DNA of 64,000 nt from CAMYLY01 sp036397755 (GCA_036397755.1 DASWII010000072.1:1-64000); one strand, 5' to 3'. Positions 52,078 through 62,387 are shown, numbered from the stretch's first letter. Numbers and translations: made by a program. Notes: generated by a model from the sequence alone, not told the origin.

Positions 52078-52266
52078 TCAAGTCGGAGAGCGGCCCGCGG
52101 CGTCGTTCGCGTCCTGCGTCTCCTGGCACGTCCGACAAAGCGTCACCCCGCGCATGACACACACCAAACAGATGAACGTGCCGCAACTGTTGCACGGATA
52201 CCCTTCCGACGCTCGTTCTTCGTTGCCGCACGCGCGGCACACCATCATGTCGACTTCTTCTGACAT
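52078..52266 (-). CDS. 62-aa zinc-binding microprotein
   Basis: Four CxxC pairs (CRAC, CNSC, CLVC, CRTC) in 62 residues suggest a compact double-zinc fold resembling RING/B-box treble clefs. The N-terminal half (VCRACGNEERASEGYPCNSC) looks like a zinc ribbon. No known domain recognised with confidence. ATG 52266, 75 bp downstream of the end of the TamB gene. Function unknown. Confidence 0.7.
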   Translation of the reverse strand: MSEEVDMMVCRACGNEERASEGYPCNSCGTFICLVCVMRGVTLCRTCQETQDANDAAGRSPT

Positions 52267-52341
52267 AGCGGTCTCCGTCTCGCTTCGTGTCTGAAGGATA
52301 CGTCACCACCCAGGAAGAGGCGACCGGCACAACTGCGCGGC

Positions 52342-55300
52342 TCAGTACCGGATCTCCCAGAAGACGTCCAACCCAAATTGATAACGGAGGGTCGTCTCGC
52401 TCGCGAACGACTGGCATCGCCGCGCCGGATCGATGCTCGCGGCGAGCATCCATCGACCGCTCAGGCGGTACTCCAGACTCGCTCCGATATCGAATTGCGT
52501 CGTCTGGCGGGTGCAGATCAGCGGCGTTGCGCTCAGAAACGCCGGACGTCCAAAGATGAGGAACTGCTTCCCAAAATCCCCTTCCACCCCGAGGGCTTGG
52601 CCCCCCCCCGACGGTCGAATTTGCGCATAGTCGAGGGGGATGCCCCAATCGGCGATGAGGGCCGTGCCCAGCTCCCCGGTCAGCGTGCCCACGACCTCAT
52701 CGGCCACCGATTGCGCGGTAAGCCAGTCTTGGCGGGACTGCACGGTCGGGGATCCAAACAACAAGTACGAGATGATCTCGGTGTCGGAGAGCGGGGGGGT
52801 GACGTCGCTCGTCAGCGTCAGCTTGGGCTCATACACCGTCCCGCCGATGTGGACGGACACCGTCACCGGATCGCCGCGGCGAGACCGCACGACATGCTGC
52901 GCCTCGATGTCGAGCCCGGCGTTCAGGTCCGTGGTGCCGAAGTAGCGAACCCGCCCGCGCGTCACCGTGAACTCGCGATTGAACGCGGGCATCAACTCGA
53001 GGCGGTACGACCCTCGTGGGGTTTCGAGCTCCCCGTTCAGCACGAACTGGTCGCCCGCACGGTCCACGGTGAGCCGCCCAGCCAACTGGATGTTGGCCTC
53101 GCGCGATCGGAGCCAGGTCTCCCGCGACATCTCGAGCTCCAGGCCGGTCACGCGAAGGCTCTCCAGCAGCCGCACCTCGAGCGTCGTGCCCAAGCCCCCC
53201 TGCTGGATTTCGAGCGTGTCCACGAAGTCGCGCAGCAGGGGATCGTCGAGATCCAAGACGTCCTTGTCGAGCAGATCCGCGAAGTACAGCACCCCGCGCG
53301 TGACCGTGGCGCGTCCGCGCAAGGTGGCGCCGATGGCCGGCCCGGTCAGCGTCACATCGCCGGAAGCCGCCAGCGTGAGGAAGTCCGGCCGGTCCAGGAT
53401 GCGGAATTCCTCGGCGTGGACGGCAAGATCCAGCACCGGACGGCTCAGTTCCTCGAGCCGCACGTACCCCTGGACACGCGCGGTCCCTCGGCCACTCCGG
53501 AGACTGAGCGACCGCACGTGAATGGTGTCTCCCACCAGCCGCAATTCGCCATTCAGGTTCTCATAGCGCACCCCGAGCGCTGGAAACTCGGCTGAGGCGT
53601 CCCGCAGGGCGAGCGCCCCGGTCAGTTGGGGATCCTCCCACGTGCCCGTGAGCCCCAAGTCCGCATCGAAGGTCCCCGCCATGCGACGCACTTGTGGCGT
53701 GACGAGGTTCAGCAATGCGAGATCGACGCTGTCCGCCCGCGTCACCATGGTGATTGGCCCCGGCAGCCGACGCCGCACAGCGCCAACGAGTGCCAGGTCG
53801 ATGGGGAGGGCCACCTCAACGCGCAAGATGGACTCGCCCAGTCGCAATGCTTCGACGGTACCAGTCAGCCGCCGCTCCTCGTAATGCAGCACACCGGTCA
53901 TCTGCGGCGCCGTGACCATCCCAAAGGATGCGTTGCGCAATCCCACCATGCTCTCGATCACCGGGTCGCGCGCCGTTCCCCGCAACGTGAACGTCCCACC
54001 TAACGAACCCGCGACGGAGCCGTAGCCACGCCCCAGCAGAAGCCACAGGTCCGCGATCGCAACGGACTCCACGGACGCCGAAAAGTCGCCGGGTCCTCGG
54101 AAAGGCAGCCGCCCGCCGGCGACGATCCTCCCGACGCCCGAGTCGTTCACGGCTTCGAATCCGAGCACCGTCAGTCCGGTCTCGTCCCACGTGGCGGTGG
54201 CTGGACCGATGCGCCACGTACTCGCCACGAGCGCAGCCGACGCCGAATCCACCATGAGTCGTGTGCGGTCCTCGACCCGCTGCCAGCTCCCGCCAGCCGC
54301 GATGTACGCGTCTTTCCAGAGTCTACCCGTGCCGGTCCAGCCGAGCGAGTCGGTTCGCCCATGCGCCCGGAACTCGAGGGAATCCACCGTCATCCGTCCC
54401 ACGAATGCGGAGCCCACCATCGCCTGCATGTCCAACATCCTCGAGCCGCCCACATAGGACAGCGAGCCTCGTGCGGCGGCGATGGTCAGGTCCGCCCGCC
54501 GCACGTGGGCAACCGTCACGTCCGCGATGATTCCCGGTGCCGTGACGGCTCCGGTGAGCGTTCCCGCCACACGAAGGCGACCGGATGGGGGCAGCGAGTC
54601 GGTCGCCTGCAGCGGCCCGAGAACGCCCGCCACCCACTCCTCGAGGATGCCGAGTGAGTCGGTCTCCGCCACGAACCGAAGCCTCGTGTCCGCCGTCGCG
54701 CCGCGCCCGAGCACACCCGCTGCATGGATGGCCCAGTGGTAGCCGCCCACGCGCAGCGTATCCACCACGAGTTGATCGGCGTGCAGGTCCACCTCCGCAA
54801 CGAGTGAATCCACCGGTGCGCCACGGAGCGAGGAGGGACCCAGTCCCACGGCCGCCCGCAACTCGAGGTCGGTCGAATCACGCCACCACCCTGCGAGCGT
54901 GGCGGCTCCGGTCATCCGGGTCGTCGCGGCGCCGAGCCGCAGCACGGACAGGTCGAGGTCGCCCACCACGACGTCGAGCCGATGAGCGCCCAGTGCGTCG
55001 TCCCCGAAGAACAGTGGTCCCGTCGCGCGAACACGACCTACCGCTCCCGACACATCGGCGTCAAGCTCAAGGGAGTCCAACAACCCTGCTACCGCCACCC
55101 GGCCGGCGACGGCGCTCCGCAGCGCAGCTTTGGGAAACGTCGACGCCAATCCCTCCAGTCGAAGCGAGTCGAAATCCAGCGCCGCCCAGAGTCCGACCAG
55201 CTCACCGGTGGCGTCGATACCGAGAGTGCCGGTCGCCTCGCTGGCCGGGAGGGGGAGGTCCGCGTGGCGGAGGAAGCCCTCGTACCGCGCTTCCCGCCAC

Positions 55301-56682
55301 GGGCCGTCGAGCACGCCCTCGCCCTGCACTCGGCCCACGAGCAGAATGGCGGGGACGAGGCGCGCCACGCTGGCAAGACTTAGGTCCACCTGCGCGAGCC
55401 GGAAGTCGTGGAACACGAAATCGCCGGGAACGCCCACGGAGACTGTACCCGCTCCTCGGACTTCGCTCCACGGCCAGCCCGGAACCAGCGAGTCCCGGAA
55501 CGCCGCGTCGATGCTGAGCCGCAGGCGATCTTGCGGGCCGGCGGCGCGCACGTGACCGGTGATGCGACCCGCGATGGGGAGGGTGTCGAGCAAGTGGCGT
55601 ACGTACTCCAAATCGAAATGGTTGAGCCGCAGGTCGGTGCCGCGCTGTTCCCACCGGCTCCCTGGACCGAGGTGCAGACCCAATCGCCCGCTCACCGAGC
55701 CACCACCACCGACTCCCTCCAACTGCAACGAATCCGCGTCCACGATGAGTTCGTCACCCGCAACCGATTCCACGCGCACCACACCAGCCCCGACCAGCCC
55801 GCGCGGCAGCGTTGCCACGAGTCCGTGAAGATCGTCCGTGCCAAACCTCGTGGCCCGGCCGTCGAGCGCCAACATAACAGTGTCGCGGGGCCACGTGACG
55901 GTACCGTGCACCGTCGCTTCGGTCGTCGGGAGCACGACTCGGGACAGTGCGAATACGACCGAATCGGGCCACAGGTCGACGTCGCCGGTCGCATCATGCA
56001 GCGCTATCGCGGGGTCCGACACGTGCGCCCGCATCGAGGCTATCTCAAATCGCATCGGCCCGGCCGGCGCTGCCGGGGCGCTGACCAGAACGAACGGCAG
56101 GCGCGCGTCCACCGCATCGATGGTCCGCACGCGGAGAGGACCCAGCGGGCCCGGCTCGACGCGCGCCGTGCTGCCCGCCGGTCCGGCCGGCGTGCGGATC
56201 GTCACGCGGGCGTTTGCGAGGGTCACCTGACGAAACGCGAGCAGCAGCGGTCGACCCGGCGAGGTACCGGGTGTCGGGCTGGGTGACCCGAGCGTCACCA
56301 CGAGCGTGAACGGTTCGCCCGGCGCTGTCTGCGTGAGGTTCAGGTCCACGTCCCGCAGAGCGAGTCTCCCCAACACCAGCCGACCCGACAGCATGTCACG
56401 GAGCCCGTAGCGCAGTTCCATGTGCCCAACCGTGAGGACCACTTGGCCGTCCGGATCCCGCACCTCAAGACCCGCGACGGTGAGCCCTTGCCACGGGGAC
56501 CCGTCGACGTCTGCCAGGGTCACCGCACCACGGATGCGTCTGTTGAGTTCGCGCAAAGCCGAACCCACGAGCACCGCGCGCCCGGCCTCGGTGCCGAGCA
56601 TGGCCCCCGTGATCCCGAGCAGCGAGCTGCCACCTCCAACGACCGTCAGCGCGGCCGCCGCCACAATGGAGCGCACGCGCAT
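52342..56682 (-). CDS. tamB: TamB/DUF490 family envelope protein
   Basis: 1446 aa. An N-terminal signal anchor (VRSIVAAAALTVVGGGSSLL) leads a very long beta-rich protein with repeated amphipathic strands, the beta-taco groove of the AsmA/TamB/YhdP superfamily. The last 300 residues form the DUF490 domain (GRLTVDRAGDQFVLNGELETP, then SDTEIISYLLFGSP) and the chain ends FWEIRY. It likely bridges the inner and outer membranes for phospholipid movement or outer-membrane protein assembly. Its ATG shares one base with the stop of the Omp85 gene, the usual TamA-TamB pairing. Confidence 0.9.
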   Translation of the reverse strand: MRVRSIVAAAALTVVGGGSSLLGITGAMLGTEAGRAVLVGSALRELNRRIRGAVTLADVDGSPWQGLTVAGLEVRDPDGQVVLTVGHMELRYGLRDMLSGRLVLGRLALRDVDLNLTQTAPGEPFTLVVTLGSPSPTPGTSPGRPLLLAFRQVTLANARVTIRTPAGPAGSTARVEPGPLGPLRVRTIDAVDARLPFVLVSAPAAPAGPMRFEIASMRAHVSDPAIALHDATGDVDLWPDSVVFALSRVVLPTTEATVHGTVTWPRDTVMLALDGRATRFGTDDLHGLVATLPRGLVGAGVVRVESVAGDELIVDADSLQLEGVGGGGSVSGRLGLHLGPGSRWEQRGTDLRLNHFDLEYVRHLLDTLPIAGRITGHVRAAGPQDRLRLSIDAAFRDSLVPGWPWSEVRGAGTVSVGVPGDFVFHDFRLAQVDLSLASVARLVPAILLVGRVQGEGVLDGPWREARYEGFLRHADLPLPASEATGTLGIDATGELVGLWAALDFDSLRLEGLASTFPKAALRSAVAGRVAVAGLLDSLELDADVSGAVGRVRATGPLFFGDDALGAHRLDVVVGDLDLSVLRLGAATTRMTGAATLAGWWRDSTDLELRAAVGLGPSSLRGAPVDSLVAEVDLHADQLVVDTLRVGGYHWAIHAAGVLGRGATADTRLRFVAETDSLGILEEWVAGVLGPLQATDSLPPSGRLRVAGTLTGAVTAPGIIADVTVAHVRRADLTIAAARGSLSYVGGSRMLDMQAMVGSAFVGRMTVDSLEFRAHGRTDSLGWTGTGRLWKDAYIAAGGSWQRVEDRTRLMVDSASAALVASTWRIGPATATWDETGLTVLGFEAVNDSGVGRIVAGGRLPFRGPGDFSASVESVAIADLWLLLGRGYGSVAGSLGGTFTLRGTARDPVIESMVGLRNASFGMVTAPQMTGVLHYEERRLTGTVEALRLGESILRVEVALPIDLALVGAVRRRLPGPITMVTRADSVDLALLNLVTPQVRRMAGTFDADLGLTGTWEDPQLTGALALRDASAEFPALGVRYENLNGELRLVGDTIHVRSLSLRSGRGTARVQGYVRLEELSRPVLDLAVHAEEFRILDRPDFLTLAASGDVTLTGPAIGATLRGRATVTRGVLYFADLLDKDVLDLDDPLLRDFVDTLEIQQGGLGTTLEVRLLESLRVTGLELEMSRETWLRSREANIQLAGRLTVDRAGDQFVLNGELETPRGSYRLELMPAFNREFTVTRGRVRYFGTTDLNAGLDIEAQHVVRSRRGDPVTVSVHIGGTVYEPKLTLTSDVTPPLSDTEIISYLLFGSPTVQSRQDWLTAQSVADEVVGTLTGELGTALIADWGIPLDYAQIRPSGGGQALGVEGDFGKQFLIFGRPAFLSATPLICTRQTTQFDIGASLEYRLSGRWMLAASIDPARRCQSFASETTLRYQFGLDVFWEIRY

Positions 56683-58832
56683 CAGAACGCCTGCCCAATG
56701 GAGAAGTGAATGCGGAGGTGTCCGAACACACCGCCGCCGGCCGGCGTGTACAAACCGTCCCCGGGTTGCGGAACCAACTCCAGGACGTTGCCGGACTGCC
56801 GGAACAGGCGTCCCGGAGTCGGGCCATACCGGCTGTAGGCCACGTCGAGGCGCACGGGTCCGAGCGGTGAATCGACCCGCAGTCCCGCGCCCGGGGTCAC
56901 GCGGAGCTTGTCCACCGACAGCGCATTGCGGCCGTTCGCGAACACCTGTCCTGCATCGATGAACACCGCGCCCGAGAGCCGCCCGCCGATGGGAAACCGG
57001 TATTCAGCGTTCACGTACATCACCCCATTGCCGCCGACCGGGGACGTGCGAACGATGCTGTCCACGGTGCCGTTCGGATCCAGGTCAACGCGTTCGAGCA
57101 CATGCACCACTGGTCCCAAGCCGTTCTGCGCGAATCCCCGCACCGTCGTGGCGCCCCCGGCATAGAACCGCTCTTCGGGCGGCGCGATCCGCCCGCCACC
57201 GCCGAAGAATGTGAGAAACGGCACGGTCTGCGCCCCGACGTGCACGCGCCACGAGAAGGTGTGTCCGCGGGCAATGCGATGGTATCGAGCGAACTCGACC
57301 GACCCCTTGAGAAATTGGCTCAAGGAGTCGGACCCGATGCCCTTATCGGAAAACGCGACGTGCGCCCGCAGCACCATGCCCCGGGTCGGGTCGAACAGCG
57401 AGTTTCGCGTATCGCGGACGAACGCCAGCGCGATGCGGGAAGTAATGCGGGGCGCATTGAACACCGTGTCCCCCACGGAACATACGTTGAAGAACGCGCA
57501 TTGCTTGGCGGGATCGGTGGAGGTTCGGCCCTTGGCCAACGCATACGAGAGCGTAAGCGCGGTTTGCGGCCCCAGCTGACGCGTGACCGACAGGTCGGTA
57601 CCGATCGCGTCACGGCGGTAGACCTGAAACTCGCTTTGGCGCTCCGCGAACACCGACACCGTGGCGCTGGTGCGGCGCCAGATGAAATACGGCTGCGTCA
57701 GACTCACGCTCACGTTGTAGTTCAACGTGAGCAACTCGGGAAGGTCGTCAGCGAGAGCCGAGCAGATGACCTTGTTTTCCAGCCCGCCCGAGCCGCCGAC
57801 GCCAATGCGCGACAGACGTCCGCTCACCAACGCCTGGCGCCCGCCACCCAGGAAGTTGTTCAGCCCCCACTGGCCGGTGGTCCGAAAACAGTCGGTCGTG
57901 CCATACCCCGCCCCCAGGCGCAGCCGGTGCAGAGGAGCTTCCGACACGCGAACCCGGAGCCGCACCAGCGAGTCCGGCGGTGGAATCGAATCCCACAGGA
58001 CGACGTTGACATTGTTGTACACGTTTGAGCGATACAGATCCAACTGGCTCGCGTAGATGTCGCGCTCCCGATAAATCTGGCCGGGCTGGACCAGCAGGCG
58101 CCTTCGCACCGCCTCCGGCGGAATCTTCTCCGCGCCCACCACCACCACCTCGCCGATGCGAGAGCGCTGCCCGGGATCGACCACGAACCGCACCTGGGCG
58201 GTCCGCGCGACCCGGTCCTCATCGAAATTCGTATAGATCTCCGCGAACGGATGTCCCACATCCGCCAGAGCCGCACGCAGCGTGTCACCCGACGCGCGCA
58301 GCCGCAGCCGGTCGAAGGGCCGGCCTTCCCGCAGCGGCAGTCGATCCACCACCCTGCCGGGCACCCGCGCCCCCTCCAGGCCCTCGACCGTCAGGCTGGT
58401 GACGACAATCGGGGCACCCTCGACGATCTCGAACCGAATCCACACGCCCGAGTTCGCTTCCGTCACGCTCGCATCGACTTGCGCGTCGAGAAAACCGCTT
58501 TGTCGGTACAAGGTTCGAACCCGAATGACGTCGCGACGCAACTCGGTCTCGTTGAAGAAGCGCTTTTCCCCGAGGCCGATGAACCGCAGGCCGAACGACT
58601 GCGACGTGGCAATGGCGTTGCGCAACACCGACTCGTCGATGGATTCGTTCCCCTCGAACTGCACCCGGCGAACCTCGAGCGGTTCATTGAGGGGTGCATC
58701 CTGCGCGCGAAGCACACCGCTCAGGATCGCGAGCACGAGCGCGACATGTTTGACGGCCCGCCACGGAGCGCGTAGCTTCGCCCCGGCGACAGGTCGCGCG
58801 TTCGCTTCGACCGTCGCGATGGGAGGGATCAT
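56682..58832 (-). CDS. Omp85 family outer-membrane protein (TamA/BamA type)
   Basis: 716 aa from ATG 58832. A hydrophobic signal (HVALVLAILSGVLRAQ) is followed by POTRA modules (EVRRVQFEGNESIDESVLRNAI, SLTVEGLEGARVPGRVVDRL, IGEVVVVGAEKIPPEAVRRRLL), then a 16-strand barrel with the GGATTVRGF lid motif (VRGF) and a C-terminal Phe (HFSIGQAF). Pairing with tamB suggests TamA. The signal has an unusually long N-region, so the start may be wrong, but I see no better one. Its start lies only 32 bases from that of the divergent dacB. Confidence 0.92.
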   Translation of the reverse strand: MIPPIATVEANARPVAGAKLRAPWRAVKHVALVLAILSGVLRAQDAPLNEPLEVRRVQFEGNESIDESVLRNAIATSQSFGLRFIGLGEKRFFNETELRRDVIRVRTLYRQSGFLDAQVDASVTEANSGVWIRFEIVEGAPIVVTSLTVEGLEGARVPGRVVDRLPLREGRPFDRLRLRASGDTLRAALADVGHPFAEIYTNFDEDRVARTAQVRFVVDPGQRSRIGEVVVVGAEKIPPEAVRRRLLVQPGQIYRERDIYASQLDLYRSNVYNNVNVVLWDSIPPPDSLVRLRVRVSEAPLHRLRLGAGYGTTDCFRTTGQWGLNNFLGGGRQALVSGRLSRIGVGGSGGLENKVICSALADDLPELLTLNYNVSVSLTQPYFIWRRTSATVSVFAERQSEFQVYRRDAIGTDLSVTRQLGPQTALTLSYALAKGRTSTDPAKQCAFFNVCSVGDTVFNAPRITSRIALAFVRDTRNSLFDPTRGMVLRAHVAFSDKGIGSDSLSQFLKGSVEFARYHRIARGHTFSWRVHVGAQTVPFLTFFGGGGRIAPPEERFYAGGATTVRGFAQNGLGPVVHVLERVDLDPNGTVDSIVRTSPVGGNGVMYVNAEYRFPIGGRLSGAVFIDAGQVFANGRNALSVDKLRVTPGAGLRVDSPLGPVRLDVAYSRYGPTPGRLFRQSGNVLELVPQPGDGLYTPAGGGVFGHLRIHFSIGQAF

Positions 58833-58864
58833 ACCGGATGGCGCCTCATCGGATCTTCCGCTCC

Positions 58865-60334
58865 ATGCGCATCTCTCTCCTACTGGCCTGGATGCTAGCG
58901 GGTTCCGCAAACGCGCAGGTCCAGGCGAACGATCGCATCGCAGCACTGCTCGATCGCGCCCCCTTTGACCACGCCTTGTGGGGCGTGCTCGTCGTGGATG
59001 ACCATGGCGACGTGGTGTTCGCGCGCAACGCGGATCGTCTCTTCACGCCCGCCTCCACCAGCAAGTTGATCGTCTCTGCCGCGGCAAGCGCCCTCCTGAG
59101 ACCGCGCTTCACGGTCACGACCACCGTCTACGGCAGCGGGACGTTCGACTCCGGCGTCCTGCGGGGCGACCTGATCGTGTATGGCCGAGGGGACCCGACC
59201 TTCAGTGCGCATTGCTATGCCACCGCCACCCCACCGGCGGGAGCCTGCGATTCGCTCTGGACCCGCATGGGTGCGCTGGCCGAAACGCTGGCTCGGCGCG
59301 GGCTGCGTCACGTCACCGGAGCGATCGTGGGAGATGGCAGCTATTTCGAGCCTCAACTCCTCCACCCCGCGTGGCAGATGTACGATGTGAACTGGCACTA
59401 CGCTGCGCCCGTTTCGGCGCTCGGCTTCAACGACAACAGTGTGAATGTAATCTGGAGTCCTGGCCCTTCCCCCGACGCCCCGGCACGAATCCGCTTCGAG
59501 CCCGATCTCGCCGCGTTCACGTTCGAGAACCGAACCACGACCGTCGAGGCCGGAGGCGAGTCCACGATCGACTTCTACCGGAAGCCGGGAACCATGCAGC
59601 TGTGGGCGGAGGGCACCGTGGCACGCGGAGCGCGCGAACGCACGGAGTATTTCGCGCTGCCCGATCCGAACCTGTATTTCGTGCAGGCGCTCCGTGCCGC
59701 GCTCCGTGCGCGCGGCATCAGTATCGCGGGGCCCGACGAGTCGGCGACCGGCGCGGGGCGCGTGTGTGCGGATTGCGTGGTGCTGGCGGAGTTCGACTCG
59801 CGGCCCGTGGAGGACTGGGTGTATGCGATCCTCAACACGAGCGAGAACGGGTTCTCGGAAATGCTCCTGAAGGTCTTGGGGCGCGAGTTACGGGGTGAGG
59901 GTTCGTGGGAGGCGGGACTCGAAGTCGAACGCGCGTTCCTGGTCGACTCGGTGGGGATCGACCCAACCCACTTCGCGCTCGCTGACGGATCGGGACTCGC
60001 CAGGCAGAACCTGCTGAGCCCGCGAGCCCTCGTGCAGCTGCTGCGGTTCATGCGCGATCACCCCAACGGCGCGGCGTTTCATACCGGCCTCGCCGTCGGC
60101 GGAGCGTCGGGCACCCTCTCCGGTCGATTCCGCGACGCCACCATGCCGGGTCGCGTGGTCGCCAAGACCGGATCGATCGACCAAGCGAACACGTTGGCGG
60201 GTTACGTGGAACAGCCGAACGGACGGCATCTGACGTTCGCCATCATGTTGAACCATCATACCGCGAGTTTCAGAGCAGCGGTGAACCGCATCGACGCTAT
60301 CGTGCGGGAGGCAGCGCAGTCGTACCCCTTCTAG
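58865..60334 (+). CDS. dacB: D-alanyl-D-alanine carboxypeptidase/endopeptidase (PBP4)
   Basis: 489 aa from ATG 58865. Signal peptide RISLLLAWMLAGSANA. The three penicillin-binding motifs are STSK (Ser64-Lys67), SEN (326-328) and KTG (434-436), with the large insertion after motif 1 that marks class C PBPs. It trims and splits peptidoglycan cross-links in the periplasm. The last 38 bp overlap the end of the convergent flavoprotein gene. Confidence 0.94.
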   Translation: MRISLLLAWMLAGSANAQVQANDRIAALLDRAPFDHALWGVLVVDDHGDVVFARNADRLFTPASTSKLIVSAAASALLRPRFTVTTTVYGSGTFDSGVLRGDLIVYGRGDPTFSAHCYATATPPAGACDSLWTRMGALAETLARRGLRHVTGAIVGDGSYFEPQLLHPAWQMYDVNWHYAAPVSALGFNDNSVNVIWSPGPSPDAPARIRFEPDLAAFTFENRTTTVEAGGESTIDFYRKPGTMQLWAEGTVARGARERTEYFALPDPNLYFVQALRAALRARGISIAGPDESATGAGRVCADCVVLAEFDSRPVEDWVYAILNTSENGFSEMLLKVLGRELRGEGSWEAGLEVERAFLVDSVGIDPTHFALADGSGLARQNLLSPRALVQLLRFMRDHPNGAAFHTGLAVGGASGTLSGRFRDATMPGRVVAKTGSIDQANTLAGYVEQPNGRHLTFAIMLNHHTASFRAAVNRIDAIVREAAQSYPF

Positions 60335-61730
60335 TGTCGCGCCCCAATACGGCCGCGACGTCCGCGGCGCTGGTCAGCTTGGCGCGCGAGCGGCCCTGGG
60401 CTTCCCCGCGTTCACGCTCAACCGCGTCCAAACGCTTCCAGTCCCGGTAGGAGATCCACGCCGCCTGCCGTTGCGCGAGGAGCCCAAGCACCGCGTCGTC
60501 GGAGGCACCGCCCTCGAGCGATAGCGACCGTCCGCTGCCGATATCCTCGAGCAACGCGGCGACCGTCTCACCCGCATCGGGTTTGTTGGTGCCGATGACC
60601 CCGGACGGGCCGCGCTTGATCCACCCGGCCACGTAGAGACCCGGCACCGCCGTGCCCGCCTCCATGACCCTACCGCCATCGTTCGGCACTATCCCGTGTC
60701 GCTCATCGAACGGCAATCCGGGAATCGCCACGCCGCGGTACCCAACCGACCGGAACACCAGGTCCACCGGCAACTCCTCCACGCGTGCCGTCGCGCGCGG
60801 CCGGAGCGTACCGTCGCCGGTTCGATAGAGTTCGTTTTGGACGATGCGCATACTACGAACCTGACCGTCCACTCCCACCAGCGCCGTGGGCGAGGCGAGA
60901 AACCGCAACGTCAAAGTGCGCGGCTTGTCGGCGACCCTCCGCCCGGCAAACCCCTGAAGGATCTCGACCTTTTTGCGCTGCGCACGATCGTCACTGCGTT
61001 CCAAGTCTTCCCGACTCAATGGATCGAGCACGACCTCGTTCGGGAGCACCCGGACACCAGCTGCCTCGAGCTCCCCGAGCTCCTTGACCTCGGCGTTCGT
61101 AAACGCCGCCTGGAGCGGCCCGCGCCGCCCCAGGATGTACACCTCGCGCACGGCGCTCCGCCGCAACGCCTCCAAGGCGTACTCGGCAATATCCGTCCGC
61201 GCCAGCTCCTCGGACGTGCGGCACAGAATGCGCGCGACGTCCACGGCCACGTTGCCCACGCCGACCACCGCCACGCGCTCCGCCGAGAGATCGAAGGTGC
61301 GGTCGACGAAATCCGGGTGACCATTGTACCACGCAACGAACTCCGTGGCCGCGTGACTTCCCGACAACTCCTCGCCGGGGATTCCCATGGCGCGGTCCGT
61401 CTGCGCACCGGTGGCGAAGCACAGCGCGTGGTAGCGGGCAGCCAACTCGTCCACCGTGACATGACGGCCCACCTCGACATTGCCGAAGAACCGGAACTCC
61501 GGGCGCTCGGCAAGCCGTTCGTACACGCGGATCACACTCTTGATCTTCTCGTGATCCGGCGCGACGCCGTAGCGCACCAGCCCGAACGGCATCGGCAACC
61601 GTTCGAACATGTCCACGCGCACCGACAGCTCCTTTGCGCGGAACAGGTGCTCGACGACGTAAAAGGCAGCGGGGCCCGATCCGATCACCCCAACCCGCAA
61701 CGGGTGGTCGGCGCTTCCGGGTCGGGGCAC
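60297..61730 (-). CDS. Ferredoxin-NADP reductase-like flavoprotein (adrenodoxin reductase type)
   Basis: 477 aa from GTG 61730, with GGAG six bases upstream. FAD-binding GSGPAAF (17-23), then MPFGLVRYGVAPDH, the NADP Rossmann motif GVGNVAVDVAR, GRRGPLQAAFT and VAGWIKRGPSGVIGTNK are the signatures of FprA/adrenodoxin reductases. It would pass electrons between NADPH and ferredoxin. No ferredoxin gene is beside it. It diverges from the adenosyltransferase gene. Confidence 0.92.
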   Translation of the reverse strand: MPRPGSADHPLRVGVIGSGPAAFYVVEHLFRAKELSVRVDMFERLPMPFGLVRYGVAPDHEKIKSVIRVYERLAERPEFRFFGNVEVGRHVTVDELAARYHALCFATGAQTDRAMGIPGEELSGSHAATEFVAWYNGHPDFVDRTFDLSAERVAVVGVGNVAVDVARILCRTSEELARTDIAEYALEALRRSAVREVYILGRRGPLQAAFTNAEVKELGELEAAGVRVLPNEVVLDPLSREDLERSDDRAQRKKVEILQGFAGRRVADKPRTLTLRFLASPTALVGVDGQVRSMRIVQNELYRTGDGTLRPRATARVEELPVDLVFRSVGYRGVAIPGLPFDERHGIVPNDGGRVMEAGTAVPGLYVAGWIKRGPSGVIGTNKPDAGETVAALLEDIGSGRSLSLEGGASDDAVLGLLAQRQAAWISYRDWKRLDAVERERGEAQGRSRAKLTSAADVAAVLGRDTRRGTTALPPAR

Positions 61731-61841
61731 GGATCGCTCCTTAGGATGCGGGGAACAGACGGGACATGATAACAACGCGGGCCAACCGTCGAAACTTCGG
61801 GCCTGCTTTCCTCCGCGACGCACCGCTCGTACCTTCCCGTC

Positions 61842-62387
61842 GTGAAGATCTACACCAAGACCGGCGACGGAGGCGAAACCAGCCTCTTCGGCGGGCGCCG
61901 GGTGCCAAAGTCCGAGTTGCGCGTGGACGCGTATGGCGCCGTCGACGAACTCAACTCCCAGATCGGCGTGGTTCTGGCCACAAGACCGGTGGACCTCGCG
62001 GGCGATGTGCTCGCGGCCATCCAGCGCGATCTGTTCACCATCGGTGCGTTGCTGGCAAGCCCCGAGCCCGACAGAGTCGCCAAGGCCCTGGCGAAGGCCG
62101 AGCTCACGCAAGATCACGTCGGGGCGCTCGAACGCGCGATCGATCGAGTCGAGGATGAACTCCCTGCGCTCACGTCGTTCGTCATCCCGGGGGGATCGCT
62201 CAAGGCCGCACACCTCCACGTCGCGCGGGCAGGCTGCCGACGGGCTGAGCGGGCGGTCGTGGCGCTGCACTCGACGGAGCCGGTCGAGTACCTGATCCTC
62301 CAGTATCTCAATCGGCTGTCGGATCTGCTGTTCGTGCTGGCCCGGCTGGCGAACCTCCATGCCGGCGAGCCCGATCGCACCTGGTGA
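61842..62387 (+). CDS. Cob(I)alamin adenosyltransferase, PduO type
   Basis: 181 aa. YTKTGDGGETSLFGG (4-18) binds ATP; RVDAYGAVDELNSQIG and AGCRRAERAVVAL complete the active site. Makes adenosylcobalamin. GTG start; the stop overlaps the PhzF gene as GTGA. Confidence 0.93.
   Translation: MKIYTKTGDGGETSLFGGRRVPKSELRVDAYGAVDELNSQIGVVLATRPVDLAGDVLAAIQRDLFTIGALLASPEPDRVAKALAKAELTQDHVGALERAIDRVEDELPALTSFVIPGGSLKAAHLHVARAGCRRAERAVVALHSTEPVEYLILQYLNRLSDLLFVLARLANLHAGEPDRTW

Noticed and set aside
58505..58530. GGTTCGAACCC, like a tRNA T-loop
   Set aside because: It lies inside the Omp85 coding sequence and no cloverleaf can be built around it.
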